A stretch of DNA of 14,389 nt, taken from contig CAZIAK010000080.1 of the NCBI GenBank assembly GCA_964537035.1, forward strand, positions 1-14,389, written 5' to 3'. Shown here in pieces: positions 6,120 to 12,747 of the stretch (within the stretch, counting starts at the first letter, position 1; every line of letters starts with the position of its first letter). The DNA comes from CAZIAK01 sp964537035 (GTDB taxonomy: Bacteria; Planctomycetota; B15-G4). The position numbers and the translations under genes are program-made. Under the pieces are notes generated by a model. The model was not told the origin of the DNA and did not search any database. It saw nothing but the letters and a program-made list of their open reading frames with translations.

Positions 6120-8633
6120 TTGCGCCGCTCCCTCGCCACCCTGCTGTGGATGGTCGTCCTCGCGACTGTGGCAGGGGCCCACGTGCCCCACGACACCATG
6201 AACGAGGTGGCGCTCTCGCCCGACTTCGCCAACGACCAGACGGTCTTCGGCTCGTTCGTGTTCATCGATCAGCGACACTTCGGGCGCTCCCTCGACGGGG
6301 GTCGCCACTGGGAGATGCGCCAGCTGCCCATGGCGCAGCACGGCATCGTGGGCTTCGCCTTCTCCCCGACGTACGCCACCGACGGCACGGCCTTCTGCGC
6401 CACGGGCTGGGGCGTCTACCGCACGGTCGACCGAGGTCTGCACTGGCAGGCGATCAACGCCGGGCTGACCCAGCTGATCACCACGGACATCGCCCTCTCA
6501 CCCAGCTTCGCCAGCGATGGCACGGTGCTGCTCACCACCCGCACGGGCTTCTTCCGCTCGACCGACAGCGGTGACAACTGGAGCCGGGTCGAGGTGGGGC
6601 TCACGGAGAGCAAGCTGGGCTTCGTGACCGTCACCACCGGCGCGGGGGGCGGGGCTGTCACCTACATCGGAGGAGAGCGGCTTCATCGCAGCGAGAACCT
6701 GGGCCAGAGCTGGGCTGCCCTGCACGACTTCGGCACGCCCGTGGCGGCGTTGAGTCCATCCCCCGAGTTTGGCGCCGACAACACAGTGGCCGTGGCCCTC
6801 TCCATGGCGGGGGCGCTGGTGAGCACGGATGGGGGCGCGTCGTTCACGTCGTCGAGCGTGGGCCTGACCGACCTGGCCACCACCGACATCGCCTTCACTC
6901 CCGGGGGAGCGTTGTTGCTCACCAGCGACCAGGCCGTGTGGCGCGCTGCTGGCCCGTTACAACCCTGGGCGCCTCAGGTGACCGGTCTGCAGCCCCTCGA
7001 CCCTCAAGGCTCGCCCCACTTCGTGACCTTGGCCTTGTCTCCCACCTTCGCGGCCGATGGCACGGTGTTGCTGGCCTCGTTCGAGGGGTGCTACCGCTCA
7101 CTCGACGGCGGGCTGTCGTGGCTGGCGGTGAACAGCTTCCATCAGCAACTGATCAAGAACGTCGCCGTGTCCCCAGACTTCGCCAATGATCGCTTGGTGC
7201 TGGCCACGAGCCCCGGCGCAGGGCTGATCGGGTGGCAGCTGCCACAGCCGGAGCCCGTGGTCTCGCCGAGCCTGCGAGCGAACGGCGCCAGCGTGATGAG
7301 CCCAGCCTCTACAGGGCCCGCCCCCACTCCACGGTCACTGGTTCCGGGCCCCAAGCCTGTCGGTTCTGTCCCCGGCAAGAGTGAAGCGCTCTCAGCAGGG
7401 TTGGGCAGTCTGTGGAACGAAGGCCTGGCACTCTCACCCGACTTCGCAGCCGACAACACCGTCTTCTTCGCCTACGTGGGCGCCTACCGCAGCGCCGATC
7501 GGGGTCTCTCCTGGACCAGCCTGCCCTTGCCCCCGGGCGTGATCATCGCTCGGGACATCGCCGTCTCACCGGCCTATTCCGCCGACCAGACCGTTTTCGT
7601 TGGCACCAACGGCACGGGCTTCTTTCGTTCGACCGACCGGGGCGACAGCTGGGTCGCCGCTGACGGCGGGCTGCCCGCCGACTTCAAGACCAGACGCATC
7701 TCCGTGTCCCCTGACTTCGCCAACGACCAGACCCTCTTCGCCGCGTCCTGGAACCATGGCGTGTGGAAGAGCGGCAACGGCGGCAGCAGCTGGCAGCCCA
7801 CGGCGAGCGCCATCCCCAACGTGAACCTGCAATCCCTGGCTCTGTCTCCCGACTTTGGCAACGATGCCATGGCGCTCGCGGGAGAGAAGCCCGGGCGGTT
7901 GTGGCGCACGGTCGACGGCGGCGGCAGCTGGCAGCCCGCAGATCAGGGCCTGCCCTTCGGCGACGGCATGGTCGTCACCGGCGTGGCCTTCTCGCCCCAC
8001 TTCGCCGCCGACCGCATGATCGCCGCCGCCACGGGAGACGGCGCCCTGTGGCTCTCCACGGACGGCGCAGACAGCTGGCAGCTGGTGACCCGGTACACCA
8101 ACGGCACGGTGCGCAGCCTGGCCTTCGCACCCAGCGCCTCGCCAAGCTCGTGGTCTGCAGACGTGTTGCTCGTGGCCGGGCCGCCACAGCTTCTGGCCCT
8201 GCGTCCTCTGCGCTCCCTCGGCAACGGTCAGCTCGCTGCCACGTCTCCCGTCCTGGTGCGAGGTGAGGGCAGCGATCTGGGCGTGGTCGCCTCGGCGGGC
8301 TGGAGTTCGGTGGCCACCAACGGCAGCTTCGGCAGCACCACCACGCGCACGTCTTCAACCGGCGCCTGGCGCGAGTGGGAGTTCTTCGGAGACTCGATCA
8401 GCTGCTACGGCGAACAAGGGCCTGACGCGCCGCTGGTCGACATCCTGCTCGACGATGTGCCTGCGGCCACCGCCGATCTCTACGCCCCGACCGTCGAGCA
8501 GCAGGTGCCCTTCTTCGAGCAGACGTTTCTCCAGACCGGCTGGCACACCGTGCGCATCACCCACTCAGGGCAGGCCAACCCGCTGTCCACGGGAAGTGCA
8601 TTGGCGACCGACGGTTTCGCGACCACCCGCTAG
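6120..8633 (+). CDS. Secreted multi-blade beta-propeller (BNR/sortilin-like repeats) with a C-terminal jelly-roll-like domain
   Basis: The product is 837 aa from a TTG start. This start gives a textbook Sec signal peptide (RR, then LATLLWMVVLATV, cleavage after AGA, residue 20). The frame is open back to 5901, but longer versions place the signal inside the chain and overlap the ogt gene. About 14 repeats of some 40-55 residues follow, with consensus A-L-S-P-D-F-A-x-D-x-T-V-F ... R-S-x-D-x-G-x-x-W (an Asp-box). Two or three repeats have lost the Asp-box. A Pro/Ser-rich linker (about residues 375-430) divides roughly eight repeats from six, consistent with two seven-bladed propellers. Residues about 700-837 form a separate domain with WREWEFFGDSISCYGEQGPD, VDILLDDV and DLYAPTVEQQVPF. 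Such propellers bind glycans or act as scaffolds, and no sialidase catalytic set is evident. The last 15 residues resemble the partial gene at 1-48. Binding partner and role are unknown. Confidence 0.85.
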   Translation: MRRSLATLLWMVVLATVAGAHVPHDTMNEVALSPDFANDQTVFGSFVFIDQRHFGRSLDGGRHWEMRQLPMAQHGIVGFAFSPTYATDGTAFCATGWGVYRTVDRGLHWQAINAGLTQLITTDIALSPSFASDGTVLLTTRTGFFRSTDSGDNWSRVEVGLTESKLGFVTVTTGAGGGAVTYIGGERLHRSENLGQSWAALHDFGTPVAALSPSPEFGADNTVAVALSMAGALVSTDGGASFTSSSVGLTDLATTDIAFTPGGALLLTSDQAVWRAAGPLQPWAPQVTGLQPLDPQGSPHFVTLALSPTFAADGTVLLASFEGCYRSLDGGLSWLAVNSFHQQLIKNVAVSPDFANDRLVLATSPGAGLIGWQLPQPEPVVSPSLRANGASVMSPASTGPAPTPRSLVPGPKPVGSVPGKSEALSAGLGSLWNEGLALSPDFAADNTVFFAYVGAYRSADRGLSWTSLPLPPGVIIARDIAVSPAYSADQTVFVGTNGTGFFRSTDRGDSWVAADGGLPADFKTRRISVSPDFANDQTLFAASWNHGVWKSGNGGSSWQPTASAIPNVNLQSLALSPDFGNDAMALAGEKPGRLWRTVDGGGSWQPADQGLPFGDGMVVTGVAFSPHFAADRMIAAATGDGALWLSTDGADSWQLVTRYTNGTVRSLAFAPSASPSSWSADVLLVAGPPQLLALRPLRSLGNGQLAATSPVLVRGEGSDLGVVASAGWSSVATNGSFGSTTTRTSSTGAWREWEFFGDSISCYGEQGPDAPLVDILLDDVPAATADLYAPTVEQQVPFFEQTFLQTGWHTVRITHSGQANPLSTGSALATDGFATTR

Positions 8634-8655
8634 CAGCTCCAACAGCTCGCGGCAG

Positions 8656-8693
8656 GCTGAGCGGAGGGTGTAGCACCCCGGCCTTCGCTCAGC
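8656..8693. terminator. Bipartite hairpin between convergent genes
   Basis: GCTGAGCG (8656-8663) pairs with CGCTCAGC (8686-8693), and inside it GGGTG (8666-8670) pairs with CACCC (8674-8678) over a TAG loop. It starts 22 nt after the propeller stop codon and includes the stop codon of the opposite gene (TCA at 8689-8691). Its placement fits a bidirectional terminator. There is no T-tract. Confidence 0.5.
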
Positions 8694-9918
8694 GCACAGT
8701 GACGCCGGCGCGAGAATCGAAGCGAATCGTCTCGCCATCCGCCAGCAAGTAGGTGGCCTGGGTAGGGCTGAACACATCCATCAGCTCCGGCGACGCGACC
8801 TCTGTGGTGAGGGAGATGCTCAGCAGAGCGACTTCTGGTCCATCGAGCGCGAAGATGAGGCCCCCATGGTCGAGCACGATCAGCCCCGGAGCCAGGTCGA
8901 GACGCAGCTCCAGGCCGTCGCCCAAGGCAGAGCTGATCAGCCACTGGGAGCCGTCACGTTCGATGGCCAGGAGATCGACTGTGCGACGACCCACCAGGGC
9001 TTGTGCCGCCGCGGTCGGCGTGGTGTCGCCGCCCCCTCCGTTTGCAGGCAGCCCAGCCCCGGGCTCGCCTGGCTCGGCATCTTCTGGTGCTTCGGCTCCC
9101 GGTGGACCAGGCACCGGCGCACCGTCTTCAGCTGACGATGGCTCAGCTGGCGACTCAGCTGTCGGCTCCTCGGGGAGGTAGGCCATCAGCGAACGATACG
9201 ACGTGAGCACAGAACCCGGTGCCGTGGACAACCGCGCCGTCACCAGCTCGCGCCAGGCGCTGAGCAACACCAGATCGCCGCCTCCGGGGAACAGCGCGAC
9301 CAACGTGTCCATCACCTCGCGGGCCTCGTCATCATCGCCCAGGGAGACCTGGCTCGCGGCGAGCTCGGTGCCCACAGCGATCGCCTCCTCCAGCCAGCCC
9401 TGCTCAAGGGCTTGCTCGAGCGACCGCTCCAGCAACTTCACCGAGCCCTGGGCTTCGAAGCGCGCCAACATGGCCAAGGCCTGACCCACGTCGGCGAACA
9501 CAGCGGCTGCCTCGCCACTGTGGCGCAGCTTGTCGTGCTGCACCAAGACCGCTTCGAGCTCATGGCCGAAGAGGTACTCGCCCTGGGCCATGGCGTCAGC
9601 GGCCAAGACCCTGGCCAGACTGTGAGCCGATACGAACACGCCGTTATGCTTGGCCGGCAGCTGAGACATGAGCGCCCCCAGAGTCTCGGCGTCGAGCTGG
9701 TCGCCCAGCTGCTCTGTCATGGTCTGCGCCACGAGCTGCTGGGCCTGCAGATCCTCTCGCAACGTACGGTGGGACAGGGCCTGGCCGTAGAGTTCTGCGG
9801 CGACGGCGGGTTGTCCCAGGTCGACCAGACGGGCGGCTCGCTCCAGGAGCCCATCGACGTCTTCGTCGACAGGCACCAGAAACGAAAGGGAGACGTGCAG
9901 GGCTATGGCGATCAGCAA
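8689..9918 (-). CDS. Exported helical-repeat protein of unknown function with Pro/Glu-rich linker
   Basis: The product is 409 aa from a TTG start with GAGGTG ten bases upstream. I do not recognise the full-length family. The N-terminus (LIAIALHVSLSFLVPVDED) is a short hydrophobic export signal. Residues about 22-240 are alpha-helical and TPR-like: LLERAARLVDLGQPAVAAELYGQALSH, LARFEAQGSVKLLERSLEQALEQGWLEEAIAVG, DEAREVMDTLVALFPGGG. Residues about 246-306 form a flexible acidic Pro/Glu/Ala/Gly linker ending in a Gly run. Residues about 307-409 look beta-rich (VDLLAIERDGSQWLIS, LRLDLAPGLIVLDHGGLIFAL) and end in RFDSRAGVTVR. A plausible role is a periplasmic scaffold linking a protein-interaction repeat to a sensing domain, but this is inference. 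It is divergent from the sigma-factor operon, sharing a 182-bp intergenic region, and might be co-regulated with it. Confidence 0.75.
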   Translation of the reverse strand: MLIAIALHVSLSFLVPVDEDVDGLLERAARLVDLGQPAVAAELYGQALSHRTLREDLQAQQLVAQTMTEQLGDQLDAETLGALMSQLPAKHNGVFVSAHSLARVLAADAMAQGEYLFGHELEAVLVQHDKLRHSGEAAAVFADVGQALAMLARFEAQGSVKLLERSLEQALEQGWLEEAIAVGTELAASQVSLGDDDEAREVMDTLVALFPGGGDLVLLSAWRELVTARLSTAPGSVLTSYRSLMAYLPEEPTAESPAEPSSAEDGAPVPGPPGAEAPEDAEPGEPGAGLPANGGGGDTTPTAAAQALVGRRTVDLLAIERDGSQWLISSALGDGLELRLDLAPGLIVLDHGGLIFALDGPEVALLSISLTTEVASPELMDVFSPTQATYLLADGETIRFDSRAGVTVR

Positions 9919-9928
9919 AGCTCTTTGT

Positions 9929-9934
9929 CACCTC
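9929..9934 (-). promoter_or_regulatory. Ribosome-binding site GAGGTG deciding a TTG start
   Basis: On the minus strand GAGGTG lies ten bases before TTG (9918-9916). It supports initiation there, where the coding frame also acquires its signal peptide. Confidence 0.55.
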
Positions 9935-10040
9935 GACGTGTGAAGGGTGTGGAACCCATGGCGGGACGACGACAGGAGTGGCCCGGCCATGGCTGAGACA
10001 CACCCGCCACAATGGCGCCACTACGATAGCCGCAAACGTC

Positions 10041-10067
10041 GGTAACGCGTGACCGTCCTTCGGCGTA
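10041..10067 (+). promoter_or_regulatory. Candidate ECF-sigma promoter upstream of the sigma-factor operon
   Basis: GGTAAC (10041-10046), a 17-nt spacer, then CGTA (10064-10067) approximates the ECF pattern GGAAC-N16/17-CGTC/GTCT. It would give a leader of about 27 nt before the ATG at 10101, with the RBS AAAGGAG at 10089-10095. Two mismatches make this weak. The rest of the 182-bp divergent region (9919-10100) shows no convincing sigma-70 promoter. Confidence 0.25.
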
Positions 10068-10100
10068 TGCCCGATCAATCCCCTACTCAAAGGAGTCTCC

Positions 10101-11120
10101 ATGGGCAAGCTCACCGTTTCCTTCCTGGCCCTCTGCCTCACCGCATTGCCCGCGCTCGCGGGAGTCGATCGCAGCACCATCTCGGCAGACGCCCAGTGGC
10201 TCGTGCACCTCGACGTCCATGCCGCGCTCAACTCTCAGCTGTTCGGAGCCCTGCAGGACCGGGAACCCGACCTCGACTTCGAGAACAATCCCGATCTGCA
10301 AGAGGTCAAGGATCGACTGGGCTTCGACCCCACCACGGACATCGACTCGGTGACGGTCTACGGACTCTCCCACGACCCCGAGGCCGTGGTGATCATGGTG
10401 CACACTCGCGGAGACATCGACGACACCCTGACCCGGCTGAGTGTCCTGGCCAAGCGGACGCAGATCGAGATCGACGGCCTGGACATCTCCCGCTGGTCTG
10501 ACCCTGAGGGCGGCGGTGACGAGATCTTCTCCTATGTGGCCCGGCACGCCGACAGTGACGAGCGCATCGTGCTCCTCTCACCGGACGCCAGCAACCTGGT
10601 CACGGGCATCGAAGCCCTGCGGGGAGAGAGCTCGAGTCTGGAAGACAGCGACACCGACCTGGGCATGGCCACATCTGACGGAGCCATCGTGTCCCTCTCA
10701 GCCACCGGTAAAGTGGTGGAGTGGGCTGATGTAGAGCCCGCCAGCAACATCGTCAAGCTGGTGCGCTCTGCGGTGGTCGAGGTCGGCGAGAATGGCAGTG
10801 CGTCCTACGCTCACGTGCGGGTCGAGACAGCCAGCGCCGCAGACGCCACCCGGGTCACCCAGATCATCCAGGGCTTCGTGGCCTTGGCCAGCATGGCCTC
10901 TGAGATCGAAGAGGAGCTGAAAGAGGTCTTGCCCATGCTGAACAGCCTGCAGTTCAGCGCCGAGGGCTCGGTCCTGACCATTCACTTCGAGAAGAACACC
11001 GACGAGCTGGTTGCGCTCATGGACGGCACTCTGCGCAGCATCCCACGCCAGGAGTTCAAGGTCTCCAGGAAGCCAAAGGCCAAGACCAAGAAGCCCGCCT
11101 CGGGGAGCAGCTGGTACTGA
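10101..11120 (+). CDS. Secreted protein of unknown function, first gene of the sigma-factor operon
   Basis: The product is 339 aa. The RBS AAAGGAG (10089-10095) lies five bases before the ATG. The signal peptide is clear: MGKLTVSFLALCLTALPALA, with cleavage after Ala20. The mature N-terminus, STISADAQWLVHLDVHAALNSQLF, followed by a DxxTVYG block (DIDSVTVYGLSHDPEAVVIMV), recalls a family of uncharacterised periplasmic proteins that I associate with Planctomycetota and Verrucomicrobiota; that is recollection, not a search. The body appears to be two similar alpha/beta halves, and the C-terminus is Lys-rich (KVSRKPKAKTKK). No catalytic motif is visible. The stop codon overlaps the proposed CTG start of the ECF sigma gene (CTGA), so the two are probably translationally coupled. 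A periplasmic sensor or effector of that sigma pathway is a reasonable hypothesis. Confidence 0.8.
   Translation: MGKLTVSFLALCLTALPALAGVDRSTISADAQWLVHLDVHAALNSQLFGALQDREPDLDFENNPDLQEVKDRLGFDPTTDIDSVTVYGLSHDPEAVVIMVHTRGDIDDTLTRLSVLAKRTQIEIDGLDISRWSDPEGGGDEIFSYVARHADSDERIVLLSPDASNLVTGIEALRGESSSLEDSDTDLGMATSDGAIVSLSATGKVVEWADVEPASNIVKLVRSAVVEVGENGSASYAHVRVETASAADATRVTQIIQGFVALASMASEIEEELKEVLPMLNSLQFSAEGSVLTIHFEKNTDELVALMDGTLRSIPRQEFKVSRKPKAKTKKPASGSSWY
11102..11107 (+). promoter_or_regulatory. Ribosome-binding site GGGGAG supporting a CTG start
   Basis: GGGGAG lies nine bases before the CTG at 11117. It is inside the end of the preceding gene, which fits translational coupling. No comparable site precedes the TTG at 11204 (upstream bases AGCGTTTTCCCAA). 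Confidence 0.45.
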
Positions 11121-11728
11121 GCGCCACGCCACCCAAGTCTCAAACTTCGCTGGAGGAGCTCGCCCGGGACGCCCGGGCGGGTTCCGACCCAGCGTTTTCC
11201 CAATTGGCGCTGCGCCTCCAGCGCCCGCTCTTTCGCTTTCTCTTGCTGCACACCGGGTCGACCGCCGACGCTGAAGAGCTGACCCAGGAGACGTTTCTGC
11301 GAGCCTGGCAGTCCCTCGCACGCTACGACGATCGCTGGCGCTTCACCACCTGGCTCTACACCATCGCCCGCCGCCTGGCCGCCAGTCATTACCGCATTCA
11401 GTCCCGTCGGCAGACCGTCCCCGTGCCAGACGACCTGGACAGCGGCATGCTCGACCCCAGCCGCGCCATCGCCAGTGCAGAACAGCGGCACAACCTGTGG
11501 GACCTGGCCAGCCGGGTGCTCAGCCAAGACCAGCGGGCGGCGCTCTGGCTGCGCTACGCCGAAGACATGGAACCCCAGGACATCGCCCGGGTGATGGGCA
11601 AGGGCGCGGGGCAACTCAGAGTGACACTGTTTCGCGCTCGGCGTACTCTGGCCAGGCATCTGCAGCCTGCTCACCACGGGCAACCCACCGACCACCTCTC
11701 CCCCGCGCCATGCCCGGAGGGCAGCTGA
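11117..11728 (+). CDS. ECF-type RNA polymerase sigma factor, probable CTG start
   Basis: The product is 203 aa from a CTG at 11117; the first ATG/GTG/TTG in frame is only the TTG at 11204 (residue 30). Residues 1-29 include SLEELARDARAGSDPAFSQ, which matches the usual first helix of ECF region 2, so a start at 11204 would truncate the domain. Region 2 continues through LRLQRPLFRFLLLHTGSTADAEELTQETFLRAW and the -10-binding part YDDRWRFTTWLYTIARRLA. Region 4 spans about residues 126-182 (LSQDQRAALWLRYAEDMEPQDIARVMGKGAGQLRVTLFRARRTLARHL), with the helix-turn-helix for -35 recognition. There is no C-terminal extension beyond a short Pro/His tail. The start overlaps the previous stop as CTGA, and the next gene starts one base after the TGA. 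This is an autoregulated-looking sigma/partner pair. Start confidence is lower than family confidence. Confidence 0.88.
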   Translation: MSATPPKSQTSLEELARDARAGSDPAFSQLALRLQRPLFRFLLLHTGSTADAEELTQETFLRAWQSLARYDDRWRFTTWLYTIARRLAASHYRIQSRRQTVPVPDDLDSGMLDPSRAIASAEQRHNLWDLASRVLSQDQRAALWLRYAEDMEPQDIARVMGKGAGQLRVTLFRARRTLARHLQPAHHGQPTDHLSPAPCPEGS

Positions 11729-11729
11729 C

Positions 11730-12263
11730 ATGACCGACCCCACACACGATCCGCTCGCCGCAGCCCTGCGCCGCGATGCCCCTGGCGCACTGCCCGAGCC
11801 CCCCGCCCACCTCGACGGAGCGCTGCGTCAGGCCCTCGACGCCGCCTATGCCCAACCCAGGGCCGCGGCTACCCACCAACCCTCGTTCGCCAGGACCGGG
11901 CAACACCACGCCGGGCCGCTGATGCTGCTGCTGAGTGGAGCAGCAGCCGCCCTGCTGCTGACTCTCTCGCTGAACTCCCTGACCAGCGAGATGCCAGATC
12001 AGCCTGCCCCGATCACTCCCGACGGACTGGCCCTCTCGCTCAACCTGCAGCACCCCTCATCCGAGCTGCTCAAGCCCTTGGCCGCGTTGGTGGCTGGGCT
12101 GAACCAACCCCTTCTCGCCGAATGGCAGCACCTCACCCAAGACGCTGCTGGCACCGCCGACTACCTGCTCGCTCAGGTGCAACGCCCGCTGCAAGGCCTA
12201 CGCTCCCTGGCCCAGGCCCCCTCACTCTCTCCCGGCCAGTCCCCAGTCGCTGCCGACGGCTAG
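11730..12263 (+). CDS. Single-pass membrane protein, probable anti-sigma factor partner
   Basis: The product is 177 aa. The ATG lies one base after the sigma-factor stop, with GGAGGG (11716-11721) eight bases upstream. Residues 1-60 are a polar, Pro/Ala-rich cytoplasmic segment (DPLAAALRRDAPGALPEPPAHLDGALRQAL). A transmembrane helix follows at about 63-84 (PLMLLLSGAAAALLLTLSL). About 95 residues outside include amphipathic helices (LLKPLAALVAGLNQPLLAEWQHLTQDA). This topology and position immediately after an ECF sigma gene are typical of anti-sigma factors. It lacks the zinc-binding H-x3-C-x2-C motif of the ZAS class, and no other anti-sigma signature is obvious, so function rests on context. 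The N-terminal PEPPAHLDGALRQAL segment might be the sigma-binding helix. Confidence 0.7.
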   Translation: MTDPTHDPLAAALRRDAPGALPEPPAHLDGALRQALDAAYAQPRAAATHQPSFARTGQHHAGPLMLLLSGAAAALLLTLSLNSLTSEMPDQPAPITPDGLALSLNLQHPSSELLKPLAALVAGLNQPLLAEWQHLTQDAAGTADYLLAQVQRPLQGLRSLAQAPSLSPGQSPVAADG

Positions 12264-12391
12264 CCAGCCCATCGAGGCTCCGGACGCCGCCCAACAGCAA
12301 CACCCTTCATGGACCTCGGCGCGAAGGTGCGGTTCCACCGCCGTTGAACGCCACCCCGGAGGGCAACAGTCGCTGGTCTCTCCACCGGGGA

Positions 12392-12491
12392 GGGCGTCCC
12401 TGTTTCTCACCAGGGGGGCTGAAGCGAGTGTGGAGGCCCTGCCGACCCTGTCTGAGCGAAACGGCCCCCCTGGTGAGAAACAGGGACGCCC
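12392..12491. repeat. 28-bp perfect inverted repeat around a 44-nt spacer
   Basis: Bases 12392-12419 (starting GGGCGTCCCTGTTTCTCACC) are the exact reverse complement of 12464-12491. The pentamer CACCG stands four bases outside each arm (12383-12387 and 12496-12500) and could be a short target duplication, though this may be chance. The length and perfection exceed what a terminator needs, and there is no T-tract. A dispersed palindromic element (MITE- or REP-like) is the favoured reading. It could also terminate the sigma operon, whose last stop is 129 bases upstream of the left arm. Confidence 0.85.
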
Positions 12492-12528
12492 GCAACACCG
12501 CGAAGACCACGACCTGTAGCGCAGCCCC

Positions 12529-12532
12529 CTAG
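12529..12532. repeat. Target-site duplication CTAG, left copy
   Basis: CTAG directly abuts the left terminal repeat of the insertion sequence. The second copy is at 14337-14340. A 4-bp duplication is usual for IS1380-family elements. Confidence 0.8.
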
Positions 12533-12551
12533 CCCTGGAATAAGCGCTGAG
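12533..12551. repeat. Left terminal inverted repeat of the IS1380 element
   Basis: CCCTGGAATAAGCGCTGAG matches the reverse complement of 14318-14336 at 18 of 19 bases; only the outermost base differs. It lies at the transposase 3' end. Confidence 0.92.
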
Positions 12552-12747
12552 GCGAGCCCTGCGGGGATTTCGTTCGCTCGGGGCCAAGTGTTGCGCCGAT
12601 GAGCCGCCGCCAAGCCGAGGTCGACGCGCCGTCGCCAGTCATGGCGCCCCTCAGGCTCTGTTGGCGGTACACAAGAGTCGCTCGGCGCGGGCTGGGACGG
12701 ATCCGTGGCGCAGGCACTGGAGGAGAGCCGCGACAAGAGGGGTTGGC

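Larger units (their letters stand above)
12264..12532. other. Non-coding interval between the sigma operon and the insertion sequence
   Basis: This 269-bp stretch has open frames on both strands, but none has a convincing RBS or recognisable protein. The frames on opposite strands give similar residues (GRPCFSPGG, LVRNRDA) simply because of the inverted repeat inside. Its only clear content is the long palindrome at 12392-12491. The first 128 bases hold nothing I can identify. Confidence 0.6.

Noticed and set aside
6012..6443. N-terminal extension of the alkyltransferase frame up to 6443
   Set aside because: The extension is antisense to the propeller signal peptide and first repeats, has no homology, and the ATG at 6011 has its own RBS.
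6186..8190. Regular repeats in the propeller gene as a CRISPR-like or DNA-level tandem array
   Set aside because: The periodicity is at protein level (blade repeats of variable length). Only short stretches such as GACTTCGCCAACGACCAGAC recur exactly.
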